This document shows, piece after piece, positions 10,401-22,019 of a DNA stretch of 64,000 nt (position 1 is the first letter of the stretch; the number at the start of each line of letters is the position of its first letter). Location: NCBI RefSeq assembly GCF_026914185.1, contig NC_070559.1, positions 5,430,001-5,494,000 on the forward strand, written 5' to 3'. The stretch is from Puccinia triticina. Taxonomy: Eukaryota > Basidiomycota > Pucciniomycetes > Pucciniales > Pucciniaceae. Under the pieces are notes generated by a model. That model ran no database searches. It worked only from the letters and a program-made list of their open reading frames with translations, and was not told the DNA's origin. The position numbers were made by a program, and so were the translations under genes.

Positions 10401-11780
10401 GCATTCCTCACATGCCCCCTCGATGAAACGGTAACCTTACTTCCACCTCAAGGATATGACTGCCCTCCCAACTCGGTTCTTGAGTTGAAGAAAGCAATTT
10501 ACGGACTGCGTCAAGCGCCGCTCGTATGGTACAAGCGCCTAACGGCATACCTCAAGACTCTCGGATTCAACATCGCTGTCTCCGACCCCTGTGTATTCTG
10601 GAGGCAGGAGGAAAAAGGCAGGCCGGCAACCTGGTTGTTCGCCCACGTGGACGACATCGTAATAATCAGTAGGCAACCAGAGGTCTTCAAAGCTGAGATG
10701 GAGCGGGAGTTCGAGATCAAATACCCCGGTGAAGCGGAGTTTCTCCTCGGAATGAACATCGAGAGGTTTGAAGGCGGCCTACAAATCAATCAAACGCAAT
10801 ATGTAGAGCGAAAACTAGTCGAATTCGGTCTTGAAAAAGAGCACCCTTCAACCTGCCCCCTGAACCCAAGGGAGCGCCTCGCCAAAGCGACGGCCCATGA
10901 AGTTGAGACCTTCAGGAAGCTAAATGTCAATTACCGAGCGCTCGTGGGATCGCTCAACTACCTAAGCATCCTCACAAGACCGGACATTTCATTCGCGGTC
11001 AGCCAACTGTCCCAATACTTGGAGAGCCCCGGCATCAAGCACTACCAAGCGGCAGTACAAGTCTTCAACTATCTCTCTGGCACAAGACACGTCGGCTTAA
11101 CATTCAAGAAATCAGACGTCTCGAACTTACGAGCCTTCTCCGACGCCGACTGGGGCAATTGCCCTGATACTCGTCGATCAACCACAGGTTATGTGGTCGC
11201 AGTCGGAGCTCACCTAGTCAACTGGAAGTCCAGCAAACAACCAACTGTGTCCTTGTCTACAGCCGAAGCGGAGTATAAAGCCTTATCAGATTTGGGGAGG
11301 GACATCGCGTGGTTCGCGAGTCTCATAAAGGAAATCAAACTCCAACAATCAGTAGAAGACGTTGAAGTTTCTGTCGACAACAAAGGAGCTATAGATCTCG
11401 CCAACAGCGAAACTTCCCAGAACAGCTTCCGCACGAAGCACATGAACATCAGGCTTCATTTCGTACGCGAGTTGATTCTTTTCCGCCTCATCAAGCTTCG
11501 ATACGTCAAAACCAACTCCAACGTGGCCGACTTCCTCACCAAAGCACTCGGACGTTCGGTAATCCGCCGATCCCTTGCGAAGATCGGAGTCATCCAAATC
11601 TCCAACATTACTTCTAATCTCACAACTAGAAGCACGCGAGGCTGTTGGAATACAGGCCCAGGCCCGCAGCAACCAGCCAGGAAGCTAGCGCGGCTCAACC
11701 CAGAAATAGACCCAGCCGGAGATAAAGGTAAGCCCTTTTCCCGAGCCCAGACCCACAGCCCTAACAAGCCAGACAGCTGA
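7410..11780 (+). CDS. Copia Gag-Pol polyprotein (1,456 aa)
   Basis: A single ORF starts at the ATG 61 bases after the LTR. In order it holds: a gag region (VPKFDGSNFPLWERKIK near residue 35); a degenerate Cys/His cluster near residue 250; an aspartic protease with DSGAS near residue 336; an integrase with HNRLGHAS and CAACMQGK zinc residues near 470-510 and catalytic D, D (in SDGGGEF) and E near 527, 590 and 627; a reverse transcriptase with AHVDDIVI near 1080; and an RNase H with SDADWG near 1244 and TAEAEYKAL. The frame does not stop before the 3' LTR but ends inside it, adding about 46 residues encoded by LTR DNA. The protein should make, process and integrate the element's cDNA. The frame is uninterrupted, so it may be active. 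Confidence 0.95.
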   Translation: MANTRTQSSSGTDKSTQPVARSDAYSPDKDHVNVPKFDGSNFPLWERKIKMHLRPRHLEDYLEEPMSEEPDDNELQGALRTCSILSEAISNAIFTSIINDDNEQDPHAIWTDIKTIYASDSLLSVFQVWNKWLDIQYNRDMNTYITEMEESLAEFSSLGLKVPDVLVGCGIVGKITKRRPMLMQALFADLKALAKPKEIIAKLRDIGRHETATKRKFVEDSDNSTTALATGTSRKKTQRPKRGGGSSGGNIIRCSGGKHNPKATTHTEDNCWTIHPSTRPPERPLKDQGRPEKKQRTSYNTTVEEEEEEAYHSGIVKPSFTYNMTTPESPLSTILDSGASNHMLNSLQYFLDSTPVHINIVTGSGRSELAAVARGTAQLHLPTGQKITLPDALYVPRLTRNLVSLVQLMNHRVAITERSGFSEVAIDDQKPFKVNLLNDLLEIIGVTPSPTNSINLNTTVSPMLSEYQKWHNRLGHASSRRIAQVVPDKIDLTKTHACAACMQGKLTRLPCNGTFKVVDAPLAVVHADLVGPISPATNGGAQYFLTLVDQFTGYIHTVILKEKSQATQAILDFKTFLEKQTGHSLKKLISDGGGEFVNGTLGEYLKGEGIQHNIAPAYTPQNNGLAERANCTIIDMTRCLLMQANMAPEWWAEAVQAATATTNCLPSLSKGKVSPLEQMFKLKPNIAFFRPFGCRVWVVKPKPKRETKFSAVSWEGVLLGYDNDYSSYKIYRQQDKSVVTAKHVHFDELNFPECPALSKSYTPLGPNKIPSFKSDDPLPFSDEEKLPKEASESSAAEELAEEERDISTILEDLRSNSPSSPGAADEPRRPGPPPQDPGLPGGRRYVWTTAPPPKEISSGIDPNNIVSGKRTRQAFLIEIEIDPKTHKQAMASKESGQWREAEKKEIANMIKHQVWIVRRRLQNDEPIPSTWAYRRKLGPLNEVIEFKARVCAQGFRQVYGRHFNVIYAPTGKAASLRLLISFAVNHGLKIHQLDVRSAFLTCPLDETVTLLPPQGYDCPPNSVLELKKAIYGLRQAPLVWYKRLTAYLKTLGFNIAVSDPCVFWRQEEKGRPATWLFAHVDDIVIISRQPEVFKAEMEREFEIKYPGEAEFLLGMNIERFEGGLQINQTQYVERKLVEFGLEKEHPSTCPLNPRERLAKATAHEVETFRKLNVNYRALVGSLNYLSILTRPDISFAVSQLSQYLESPGIKHYQAAVQVFNYLSGTRHVGLTFKKSDVSNLRAFSDADWGNCPDTRRSTTGYVVAVGAHLVNWKSSKQPTVSLSTAEAEYKALSDLGRDIAWFASLIKEIKLQQSVEDVEVSVDNKGAIDLANSETSQNSFRTKHMNIRLHFVRELILFRLIKLRYVKTNSNVADFLTKALGRSVIRRSLAKIGVIQISNITSNLTTRSTRGCWNTGPGPQQPARKLARLNPEIDPAGDKGKPFSRAQTHSPNKPDS

Positions 11781-12352
11781 TGTGTATCGCCACGTCGAAC
11801 ACAAACAGTCCCAGCCGAAGTTAGAAACTTACCGGCCCAGAACAAACAAGCCCAAGCAAACCACAGAACCTTGTACGTTCCGGAGGATAGAGATCAACGG
11901 ATTCAAACAGATAGCTGACTGAATCTCGTTCATACCTAGAACCCTCGCGGAACGACTCGGCACAAAGACCAGGCAAGAGCTACTCAGCAGAATCACGGAA
12001 GACACCGATCACCGTAAGTTCCAGAGTAGCTCCCCAGACCAGACATAAACCAGAAACCGAGCTAAGTTGTTACGACGCTCGTGAAAACAGACAGATCCAC
12101 AGCGGAACCTTTTCGCCAGGACAAAGCGAGATTATTCCAATAATCCGCCGTCTCAACAAACTCATAATCAACCACCGACAGCAGCGCACGCTCAAACCAT
12201 TCCTCTCCTCCCTGTCATCTCCTACCCCAGACCAGCCATCAGGATCTCGTGTCCTGCCTTTAGGTACATAGAAACACAATCTACTTGTAATTACAAATAA
12301 AGTAAATTGTACCTAACTGGAAATAAAACCTTTAGTTACTCCAATTCTTTCA
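11643..12352 (+). repeat. 3' LTR of copia element
   Basis: This is the 710-bp match to 6639-7348. Its first 138 bases include the end of the pol reading frame (stop at 11778-11780). GACCA follows immediately. Confidence 0.96.
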
Positions 12353-12456
12353 GACCACACTCCAACAAAAAAATGATCATGTTCTTGCAAAGTCTACAAC
12401 CCATGAAGTACTCAAGAAGAAAGGGATAAAATCAATGATCAAGAACACAGAAGGAA

Positions 12457-14410
12457 TCACGAAAGACGATTCAAGATGGGCTGAATTATAATTTGAAAAT
12501 CGTAGAAAAATATCAGCACATCAGAATTGGAATTTTGAGGATCAAGTTGAGGAGCGGAGGAGAGATGATGATTAGCATAGAAGCCAGAGAAATGTAGTGG
12601 TTGAAGATGGTCGGGTTTATTGGACTGAAGAGGGCCAGCTTCCTGCTCAAGTAAGATTGAGCCCAGAGCGCCGAGGAGAGGGTTAAGAGGGTTAAGTTTA
12701 GCCTCAGAGTTCGGACTTGAAGTCACAGCACCTGTACTGCTTGCGCTGCTGTCACCTTCATTTTCATTTTCATCGTCATCAGTGTCAGGATCCGAGAATG
12801 GTTGAATGACTGTCGAGGTTGGCGTCGTCGGCACAACTTTTGCAGCATTTTTCTTCGCTAATTCGGCCAATGCCGGGATCCCTAGGGCTGGGAAAGCTCC
12901 AAAGTATCGATGGTCGACGGTAATTTCATTGGTGCTATTTTTGGTCTCATTTACCCGGCTTGAGTTGTGGGAATCAGCAATTATACCGGTGAGGTTGAGT
13001 CGGGCTATTTGCTGGGTCAAATTTTGTTTGATTGTTGTTTCTTGCCCTTGCAGGATTTGAGAATTGCTTGCAGAGGATTTCCGGGTGTTTGCTTCGAGGC
13101 TTCTGCTATTTTCAATCGCCTGTAATGGTTCGCGATCCGACCGGTCATCTCGAACTACTGGTGTAAATTTACCGCTGTCCATTGTCCGTTGCTCACTGGG
13201 AGGAGACACTTGTTCCTCTACGACGTTTTCGATAACAGATCTACCGTATTGCTCGTCTTTGATGTGCGTAGCTTGGGTCAAATCAGTGTCCCCGATTGAA
13301 ACTAAATGACCGGAAGAAATGTTCGATTGGCCAGATAAGAAATTATCATTGATCCAAAGGTTGAAACCTCCAATCGAGTTTTCCGAGTCATCTAACCATA
13401 CGTCTTGCCTAATCGTAGTCCAAATTCCTCGACTAAGCCTCCGAGATTCACCGCTGAAGACCTTGGCATCGCTTGAATCACAGTCAAATTTGTTGAGTTT
13501 CGCACAGCTTAATGATCCATGTTGATTCGATTGTGGATTTTGAGTATAAAATCCGACCATTCCATCTTCTTGGATCTGTGAGTTCATTTAACCAGAGATT
13601 AAACTTGAAAATGTTCATTGCCCCAAACACACTGAAGGTAAATTAAAAATGTGCATTTCTCCAACTGACCATTACGTGGGCGTGAAAGCCATCGAGTGGT
13701 TTGAAATTTTTCTCTCCAAAAGTAGTCCCCCCGTAGATACCGGGAAGTTGTATATGACTAAAGAATTCAAACTCTTCTGGAATGAAAAGCCTGTAGGAAA
13801 AAGTGACGTTTTTAGCTCGACTGATATTCACTTTTCGAAGTCCGGTCCCCAAAACAAAGACATGAAAGTAAGCTTCTTTCTGTCACTGTTGCATTTTTCT
13901 TAAATAAATCCGTTTTGAACAGGCGCGTGACTTACAGGGCGCGGCATAAAAACTATCCCCTGGAATCGGAGGTGGGTTTGGATTTTGAAGGTGATCATAA
14001 GTTTGTGAGTATTTAACCACAAAAAGGTCCGCTGAAGTCAAAGCAAGGGCTTTTTTGGCTAGAGCTTTCTGGGTTTTCAAATACCGTTCGGGGACCTCAG
14101 TATTGCGAGAGACGACCAGGAAGTTTTCTCGAAGCATTGAAGACGAGTTTACGGGTATGATTGGTCGTAGATCATCCAACGTAAAATTTGCAGGCATTCG
14201 CCATCTATCTTCTGCCTTGGTGCTTTGAAGTGGTAAAATTTGTGGCTCGTCTAATATCGACGGTTCGGATGGTTGGATTGAGGATGTGTTAATCGAGCCA
14301 AGCTGAATCAACAACGCGTAGAGCACACAGAGGTAGCTCCGCCGTGTGGGCTGGAACGCATGATCTTCAAAGGAGTAGGTTTTCATCGTGGATAGTGACA
14401 ATGACACCAC
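12457..14410 (-). CDS. Secreted polysaccharide lyase family 14-like protein
   Basis: Proposed exons are 14410-13936, 13872-13670 and 13575-12457, with GTAAGT and GTCAGT donors; the acceptor at 13872 is the least certain. After a hydrophobic N-terminus (YLCVLYALLIQL), a likely signal peptide, come the landmarks of fungal PL14-type proteins in order: FYAAP; SRAKNVTFSYRLFIPEEFEF; IQLPGIYGG; a strand aligning with the family's STRLMWRKDGAGE motif after splicing; and GIWTTIRQDVW with GGFNLWIN. PL14 enzymes cleave uronate-containing polysaccharides, but many basidiomycete members are uncharacterised. The last 250 residues are Ser/Asn/Glu-rich with an acidic run (DPDTDDDENENEGD) and are not part of the lyase fold. 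Substrate and activity cannot be told from sequence. A copia element ends about 100 bp past the stop. Confidence 0.72.
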
Positions 14411-15235
14411 GAGCTGGATTTAGATGGCCACCTGGGCTGGGTATGATTAGTCTTGTTGGTTTATAGCAATGGCCAATCGTTCACAGTACTTCATGCGCGT
14501 GAACATCTGCTGAGTGGCCGTGCGGAGGAGAAGTTGTGATCTCTGAGGTTCGACTAAATCAAAATCAGCCGTTTGGCAATACAAAGCCAACAAGGCTACT
14601 ACTCCAGGTACATTATATCAATTATTTTCTAAGCTTCGAAACCAGCTTCAAGAGTGAGTCTGGTTATCATCAACTGACCACCGGCAGCTTGAGCCATTGC
14701 TGCGTTGAAGGCAAAGGTCGGACCGCAATCTAGAACTCCAGTGCTACCTGCAGAGAACTTGAAAGCCTCCATGAGTTATCCCCGTTGTATTGGAGTCTCC
14801 AACAGTCTGTTAAACGAATGTCCGCAGCGCGTTACTCGCAGGAAATCCGGGGCATACCATCCTTCTTCTGAGAAGTTGGCAGCAAACAGAATTCGAATGG
14901 GTTCCTTTGTGCACCCTGCGGAACCTTTTTATGTAGGTCTTGTTTTGGAGTTCCGCTATCAATTTTTTGACCGAATTCAATACAAATGCTTCACCGGCAG
15001 ATGTGATACAAAAAGAAGAAAATTGTCTACATCTCTTGCGAGCACTGCTCAGAGCGCATTTCTACTGGTACATGTGATGATGGGGAATATGCGCTAGATG
15101 TTATAAAAACTATTATTTGATTAGTACTTGAATACAAATGCAGTGATCATCAGTCACAGAAGTCCTTCGTGTCTTGAATCTGAACAAATGAGCTAATATG
15201 TATGCATGCAGCATGAGCCGGGATCTCAACATTTT
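14411..15235. other. Intergenic region between PL14-like gene and DMC1
   Basis: This lies upstream of the PL14-like gene and downstream of DMC1. Open frames here are short and look like chance. No repeat is recognised. Confidence 0.5.
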
Positions 15236-17182
15236 TTAGCAATCTTCAATCCCGCCAGTAGCTATCTTATAACTGGCTTCTCCCTCGGGCACTGTACGAA
15301 GACAAGGTAGGTGATTAATAAGGGGACCACGGTCGAAAGGACGGGCAGAAGAAAAAAACTAGAAGGACATTAAACCCACTATCAGGGCTATCGCAGAGCT
15401 TTGCTACCCGTTCATCTCCCCGACCCTTGCGCAATGAAATCCTCGTCGAGGCCGCATGAGCCAATACATGCCCCCCGACAGGCTTCTTATCGGCACCAGC
15501 AAACATGCTGGCGGCTCCGGGATCAGCTTGAACCTGGTTGGTCAAGAAGATGCCTGTTCATCCAAGCACGAAAGAGACAAATTAGCGCATGAATTTCTCC
15601 GAGTGTTTTTCAGATAATAAGTCTGATGAGAAAAATATGTGACCTACATAAGTTGAATTCTTCTGAGATACGAGTCAATCGAGCCAGCATCTGATTCAAT
15701 TTTTGTTGGCGCTCTGAAAGCTCTCCTCTTCCCGAAAAATCCACGCGGAATAGAGCCATGATCGAGTCAACAATCTGCATCCACAAGCATAAGCATCTGA
15801 CCCGTTAACGACATGCTAGGAGCTAAAAATACGTGGAGTTAGCTTCGGAGAGTTTCTCCAAACTTACCAGCAATCGGAATGTGCCATCTTCTGCGAACTT
15901 GGCCGCGAGGTGAACAATCAACTCCATTTCTTTGAAGAAGAAATTTCGATTCCCGAAAGAGAGACATTTTGTGAAAGGCTCATCAGACAATCATCATACA
16001 GGCACTGAGTTCTGTTTGACATGTGTTGAGCTTACGGTGTTCACTGTTAGCAGCTCGCCCGACTATTATGTTATCCAAAACCGCTTCAGGGTCCATGCCG
16101 AATCTATCGGCAATTGTCCGAATTCGTTCGGGGCGGAAGGTCCCTTCGGTATCGATGTAGGCAGCCTAAAAAAGCCAGCCAAGAAACCTCGGCTTGGTTA
16201 CTTTCTTCAAAACGGGAGGAAAGCTCTTTTAAGGATGATGGATTCGGGCATTATGTACTTTTCCTCCTCCACCGCCCATCTCCGGTGGGAGCTGTGCAGT
16301 GACGCAGAGTGTGTGGCATATCTGTGTTTTCCCACAACTTCCGGTCAACAAAAGAAAACATTTATCAATCTAAACACTCGACAGTAAACGGTATTGTTTC
16401 TCTCACCCTACGAGTACGAGGGATTGAATTGGGATGAAATGGCTATCATCACTTACCGGAATTCTCCGTACACTGGCGCCAATTTTGTGTCTCCGGTCAG
16501 TTCAATCCCTTGGTTGAATCCAAACCAGAACCGAAAGAGGCAGATAAGATACCTTCGGTAATCGATTGGCTTTGAATCCCACCACCAAGCATCGCATCAA
16601 CTGCTTTACTGCCGGTCGACAAGGTGATTATTTTTTCTCGGTCAACTAGGACATCGGAGCCTGACCACCAAAAGCAAGTGTTATTTCATTTTGTTTGATT
16701 CTTTGGGCCGAAACATGTTCCTTCCCTCTTTCAAGAAGCTTCTTAGATTTGATGTAAATCGCTTACCCGTTTTAAACAAAGGTCCTGATAACTTGGACGC
16801 AGAATCCTTAATCTTTTCCACTTTAATCTCACTAATACCCTGTGTTCAAAAGGAAAGCGATGAGATTGTCGATGATCACAAGAATCTAGAGGGGGCGTCG
16901 ATGGGGCAAAGAACGAAGGAACAGGACCCTAACCTTAAGGCTTGTGAGCTGTTTTCGAGAAGCGGTCAACACGGCCTTGATGGTAGCAAATCCGCCATCT
17001 TTAAGCTTCTTTATATCTTGAGCCGAGATGCCCTGATTATGAAGTCAAAGGTTTTCTCAAGTTAGGAAGCACACCAATTAATTCTGATTGTGGTTTCGAG
17101 GAGGAACCCGAATGATGTTTACCAATTCTTGTAAGGCATCCACATCGGTATAGAATCTAGCCTCGGGAACACTTTCAGTCAT
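15236..17182 (-). CDS. DMC1: Meiotic recombinase DMC1
   Basis: A multi-exon RecA-family gene. Exon 1 (17182-17123) encodes [20 protein letters not shown]. Exon 2, from 17032, has the helix-hairpin-helix region [20 protein letters not shown], joined to [17 protein letters not shown]. Further exons give [20 protein letters not shown], the Walker A region GEFR/TGKTQ split by an intron, [58 protein letters not shown] and [20 protein letters not shown]. The last exon ends at GGIEDC. The [17 protein letters not shown] block and the ADPGA stretch fit DMC1 rather than RAD51. It forms filaments on single-stranded DNA and carries out strand exchange between homologues in meiosis, in the nucleus. No stop or frameshift breaks the exons I followed. 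It is divergent from MDM31. Confidence 0.9.
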
Positions 17183-17559
17183 CCTGGATATGTTCTCTGG
17201 GCTCCGCGATATTGGATGAGGTTGGAATCCAGGGGTTTGATTGAAGTAAAGGATAGGATTGCAGTGATTGATGCTTTTAATTGGAAGTGAGCTCGCGTGG
17301 AAGCTCTTGACCATCGACCCCTTCCCACTCCATCCCCGGCCTCCTATCCAGTTCGTCAGCTTCCGGCTCGTCCATACACCCTCCGTAGTCTCGTCCGTTT
17401 CGGTGGTCTCGAACAAGATGCGCTTGCAAGCTTCCAGCCGCTTAAACATCCCGACCCCTCGAATTACCCTCAGCTCAACTGAGACCATCCCGCGGTCCTC
17501 TCAAACTTTTCATCGGGAACCTCCTGTTGGACGACGGCGTGCTGCCTATTCCAAGAGGA
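17183..17559. promoter_or_regulatory. Divergent intergenic region DMC1 / MDM31
   Basis: The start codons of DMC1 (17182, minus) and MDM31 (17560, plus) are only 377 bp apart, so both promoters and 5' leaders must lie here. I cannot point to specific factor-binding sites. Confidence 0.6.
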
Positions 17560-19979
17560 ATGATATCGCGTGGCCAGCTGTCTCGCCTCTCGCCGTTCAA
17601 TCGACTGCGATCAGCCTGCTTGTCAAGTCCTTCGGGGCTATGTCCGTCTGCAGTCCTATCCAGTCACCCTCGCCAATTCACACATCTCCATTTCTCCTCA
17701 CATCCCCATCGATTCCACTCGACCCCAGCCTCAGATCAGCACCCATCCGGCTCGACATCAAAAATACAGTCATCTAATCCAAGCGGTGGCCAGCAGCATG
17801 ACCACCAATCACTCATTGCCAGCTATCTTCCCTCGATCAGGTCGCTAGCCTCAAAACTACCTTCCAACCTCAGACATCCACCCACTGCATCCGATCTCCT
17901 ACCTCTCACCAAATCGACCCTCGATCGGCTACATATACGACTGAAATGGCTCACCATCCGCTCCTTCCATCCCTATCGGACCGACGATTACTCGGCCTTT
18001 GCATCTCTCTTCGTACTGCTCAACATCATCCTTGCCGCGATCGGAACAACCACCTTTCTGGGCATTTTCCTATTCCTTTTCAACAAGGCAGGCATGGAAG
18101 ACCTCGTAGCACGTTGGCTGAGCAACCGGCTCTCGAACGCAAGCGGAGTAGAGATTTCATTTGACTCTGCCCTCGTGCCCCGATGGACCGACGGTATGAT
18201 TCGGTTTGAGAATGTTCGGGTCTCTCGTGGTGGTCAATCCCTAGGGCCCGATGCAACCAGACTAATGAGTCTCGTTTTGGACAGTAACATCCCCAACCCG
18301 CCCCCTCGTCGAACCCTTGACCTTTCCCCACTCCACCCTGATCAGCACCCCTCAGCATCAGAACAAGAGGCCCAGTTCCCAGATTTCACATCACCTTCAG
18401 AACCCGATCCTGCCTTGGCCAATTGCACTCACTTCTACCTCACCATTGCTTCCATCGATGTCACCTTGAGTCTTGGTCGATGGCTCGATGGAAAAGGCCT
18501 TCTCCGACAAGCTGAAGTCAGAGGCGTACGAGGTGTGATCGATCGTTCTCACCTACCTACCTGGTCTGGCGATAGCACCGTTCCGATTGATAGACGTGAA
18601 TTTAGAAAGGTGGCAACTGCGGGTGATTTTCATCTCGAACAGGTCATGATTGAAGACCTACTGGTCACCATATTCCAGCCAGGCAACTTTCGTCCAGTCA
18701 GTAGGATTTGTAGGCTTACCCCTTTCATCGAAGGATGTAAGAAGAAGGAAAAACTGATGCAACACTTCTATTGATCCATCCCCAAACACAGTACACGTTC
18801 TCAATTTTCAACGCCACATTCCATAAACTTAGAAAACAGTGGCTGTTCCTTGACCTTCTTAGCGCCGAGCGAATGGCTGGACAAGTAGATAACTGTTTAT
18901 TCTCGTTGCACAAGCCTCAATCGATCACTCAATCAAATGCCAAGGTTGGTCTCTGTGAGCAACCCCTATCATCCAGGCAACTCGAAAATGGGCGAGAATC
19001 GTATAAGCGATATAAGACGCGACTCTCAAGATTTCGGATCGATGGCGTCCCAATCGATCACCTGCAGGGCAACTCAGCTGGTTCCGACTCTGATGGCCCA
19101 CTCAGTTGGATTAATAGTGGCCGGGTTGACGTGATTGCGGATATCCGCTTACCGCTAGAAATCGACGAACTCGATCTGAGGACGGTGGTCCGAGAAATTG
19201 TCGACAATTTCGAGAAAGAACTAGACATCAATCAGCGAACTGTGCATGATGATGGGAATGTGCATCATTCGTCAAACAAGCGGAACGGATTGATTAGCGA
19301 GCGTCGAAATCTGATCAAGCCTCATCTGAAGTCCCCTAACGTCGAAGACTCATCGGAAGTTGACCCCTTGTCTCACAACCAGAACAACGATTCAATATCG
19401 GAACGGAACGATCAAGAAACAGAAGAACAAGTTGTGATCGAGTTGGATCTGAGGTTCAAAGATCTCAAAGCCAGCGTACCAGTTAAGTGATCCTTATTAT
19501 CTGCATAAGCCAGAGAAGTAGGTATTATTAGAATATTAATTCATAGTCGGCCGAACGTCGGACGATATTCTGAGCAGATTTTCAGCAGCAGTCTATCATA
19601 TGTCAACAATGCACTGGTCCGCCCGATCGTTGCATTCATCAATGCCAACCGGACGTTGATACCGATCAAGTGTCAGGCGAAGCTCGACCTGGTAAGTGGT
19701 TTTCCTGCTCCTCGGTCTATCGGTCTAGCCTTCTCGGTCTCATGCTTACTTGGTCATGTATGTCTTTTGTAGGAGGAGTTCAACGGAAGTTGGACGACAT
19801 ACGACATCGGCTTGATTGAGATCATCTCGGAGCAGGTCTATGAAGCCTTAGCTTACCACGTTGGAAGCGACAAGGTAGCCCAAGCCAATCGATTACATAA
19901 GGTGGGCAGATGGGGAATCCAGATGACTGCAAATGCTATCCTCAATACTCTCAAACAGCACTGGGATGCTGCCCATTAA
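17560..19979 (+). CDS. MDM31: Mitochondrial inner-membrane protein MDM31
   Basis: Four exons fit well: 17560-18696, 18792-19486, 19547-19691 and 19773-19979. The ATG at 17560 opens a Ser/Arg-rich, Asp/Glu-poor N-terminus typical of a mitochondrial presequence. A membrane segment (LFVLLNIILAAIGTTTFLGIFLFLF) follows. Family landmarks in order are FENVRVSRGG; LSLGRWLDGKGLLRQAEVRGVRGVIDR; GDFHLEQVMIEDLLVTIFQP; a splice into FRPYTFSIFNATFHKLRKQW; FLDLLSAERMAGQVDNCLFS; FRIDGVPIDHL; GPLSWINSGRVDVIADIRLP; LSYVNNALVRPIVAFINANR; FNGSWTTYDIGLIE; and a C-terminal LHKVGRWGIQ. MDM31/MDM32 proteins are needed for mitochondrial shape, inheritance and phospholipid homeostasis. The acidic insert near residues 500-600 is poorly conserved. 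The gene appears intact. Confidence 0.93.
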
Positions 19980-22019
19980 CCGTTTCGACGTTGTGCAATC
20001 AATCCTTGCCAGTTAATTGGTTTGTGTTCTGAATGACTCCGTAAAGATAAACAAAGCACCAGTTCGAAGGTCTTGCTTTTTGCTCATGGCGGACTCGTGA
20101 AGATTAATTGCCCAATTCATCTTCAAAAGTAAATTTAATTTCAAGTTACGCGCTTCAAGTAGTTCTTTGTTCACCTTTAATCCTATCACCAACTATTTTT
20201 TGGGTTTTGACCAGTCTTCAGCCTCTTGGTTATAAATAACTTCTTAATTTTAGTTGGCTAAGAGCAACTCCATCGCGGGAGCTTTCCCAAACTTAGCTAA
20301 GCCCCGGGATGCGAAGCGCCTCCCCGGAGGGAATCATGCGGTATCGGTGATTTATGACTGAGAGGAATGTCCAAAAACACCATTTCCAACAAATGTTGCT
20401 ATTTACCTCCATATATTTCACCCAGATTTTTGGATAATCTGAAAGCCCAGCATCTTGTCTAATTTTAGGTGCTCTTAGATCATCAAATTTCCACATTCCT
20501 CACTCATAATAACCCATTGAAGATGGGGGGTTGCAAAAGCCAAGCCTGAGTTCCGTAAAATATCATTTTTAGTGCAAATCCATACACTTGCCCCAAGAAA
20601 AAACGGACAGGTATCCAGGACTGATGTCAAACCTTGTCAAACAACTTCAAATGCTATTGATTGCACTTTCCAATTGCCTATGCCATGGAAGATGCTAGTG
20701 GGAACATGCATTTGGGCCTGTTAACTTGAGATTCCAAGGTAACACATTCAAAAAACAGTCATGCCTTGACTGTTGTTGTCAGCATGAAGTTTTTTTTTAC
20801 TACACAACTTATCTCTTGGGTTTGGGAAGGATCAAAAGGCAAACAAAGGTGGCATGAGATAGCCTGGATTCTGATGAGTTGGTGTAAATGTAGAGGGTGA
20901 TTAGGAACCAGGAAACCCCCTATAAATGGGGGTAATGAAAATGTATGGTTTGTTTGGCAAAAAACTAAAATGGTAGGCACAAAAATGGCATGACTCGGTA
21001 GTAACTAAGATGTATGAAATTCTTGAGAGTGCACCAGAAAATCCCTCCCCCCCTCCCCCCCCCCCCCCCCCCGCCCTCAGCAGCACACCTTGGCTTACTT
21101 TTGGTACATGTTTTTTGAACCCCTTCCCCCCCTCAGCAGCAATGGTAGGCATTAAAAATGCCTGAAAGATTGGGAAATCCCCTGAGCATAGGCATGATAT
21201 GTGTAGGAATGAAGCCAAGAAATGTATGAATTTCCGCAAATTTCTGGATTTTACATTACCCCCATTTATAAGAGGTTTCCTGGGTCTTGGGTGATTACAC
21301 CAAGACTGCATCGTGAAGGGGCCTTAGTTTAAACATTAAGGATTATTGGCATTTCTCTCAGGTGAATTGTCAATAAGGCATAAGTCCCTCCTGGAGAGAG
21401 GCCTTCAGCCTCCCTCACTAAAATTTTGCCATGTTTAGCTCCCAAGCTGATACAACCTGCTGCAGCATCCACCACATTGCAGGTATCCTGAGATCTAAAA
21501 TTGGCTTTCAAAAAGCCCCAAGTGCCCCTACTCAAGAAGTTAGTGGCTGGGTGTTTGGGGGGGGGGGGGGGGTGCATTTGGGGTAGTGAGATTTCACCAA
21601 AACTTGAGGTGTCACAGGAGCTATTGGGGAGCTCAGGTTTTGCTATGTTTGGCACCACCTGCTGTCTTAATACATACTTACCCAAGTGTAAGGGAATATT
21701 TTGAATTACAGAGTTTATTCATCCAAAACACACAAAACATCACATTATGAAACATAATTTTAAAATATAGAAATTTCAGAGGATCAGGCATCTGGTGGAT
21801 GGATCCTTGTGGCATATTTCTTCCATGCCAATTAACATATTAAATTGGGAGGAAGGTGGTTTGACCTTGAATTTCTATTGTATCAAACAGTGTCAAAGCT
21901 GGGAAAACCTGTGTAATCTGCAATTGTACAGCCCGCAGTATGAAATTTGAAACTAACAGAGTCATTTTTCCCTACCATTTTTAAAAAATGATGAACCATA
22001 ATGAGGATCACCAAGTGAT
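19980..22019. other. Gene-free region downstream of MDM31
   Basis: No gene is supported. The stretch is AT-rich, with a long C run near 21053-21072 and a G run near 21557-21571. Overlapping frames around these runs are chance. Confidence 0.55.

Larger units (their letters stand above)
6639..12352 (+). mobile_element. Ty1/copia LTR retrotransposon, near-intact
   Basis: Two 710-bp LTRs (6639-7348 and 11643-12352) begin TGTTGG and end TTCA. They differ at only a few positions; I noticed three substitutions. The element is flanked by the 5-bp duplication GACCA (6634-6638 and 12353-12357). One long ORF encodes gag, protease, integrase, reverse transcriptase and RNase H in copia order. The primer-binding site is of the half-tRNA kind. 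The low LTR divergence and open frame point to recent insertion. It landed about 100 bp beyond the stop codon of the polysaccharide-lyase-like gene. Confidence 0.96.
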
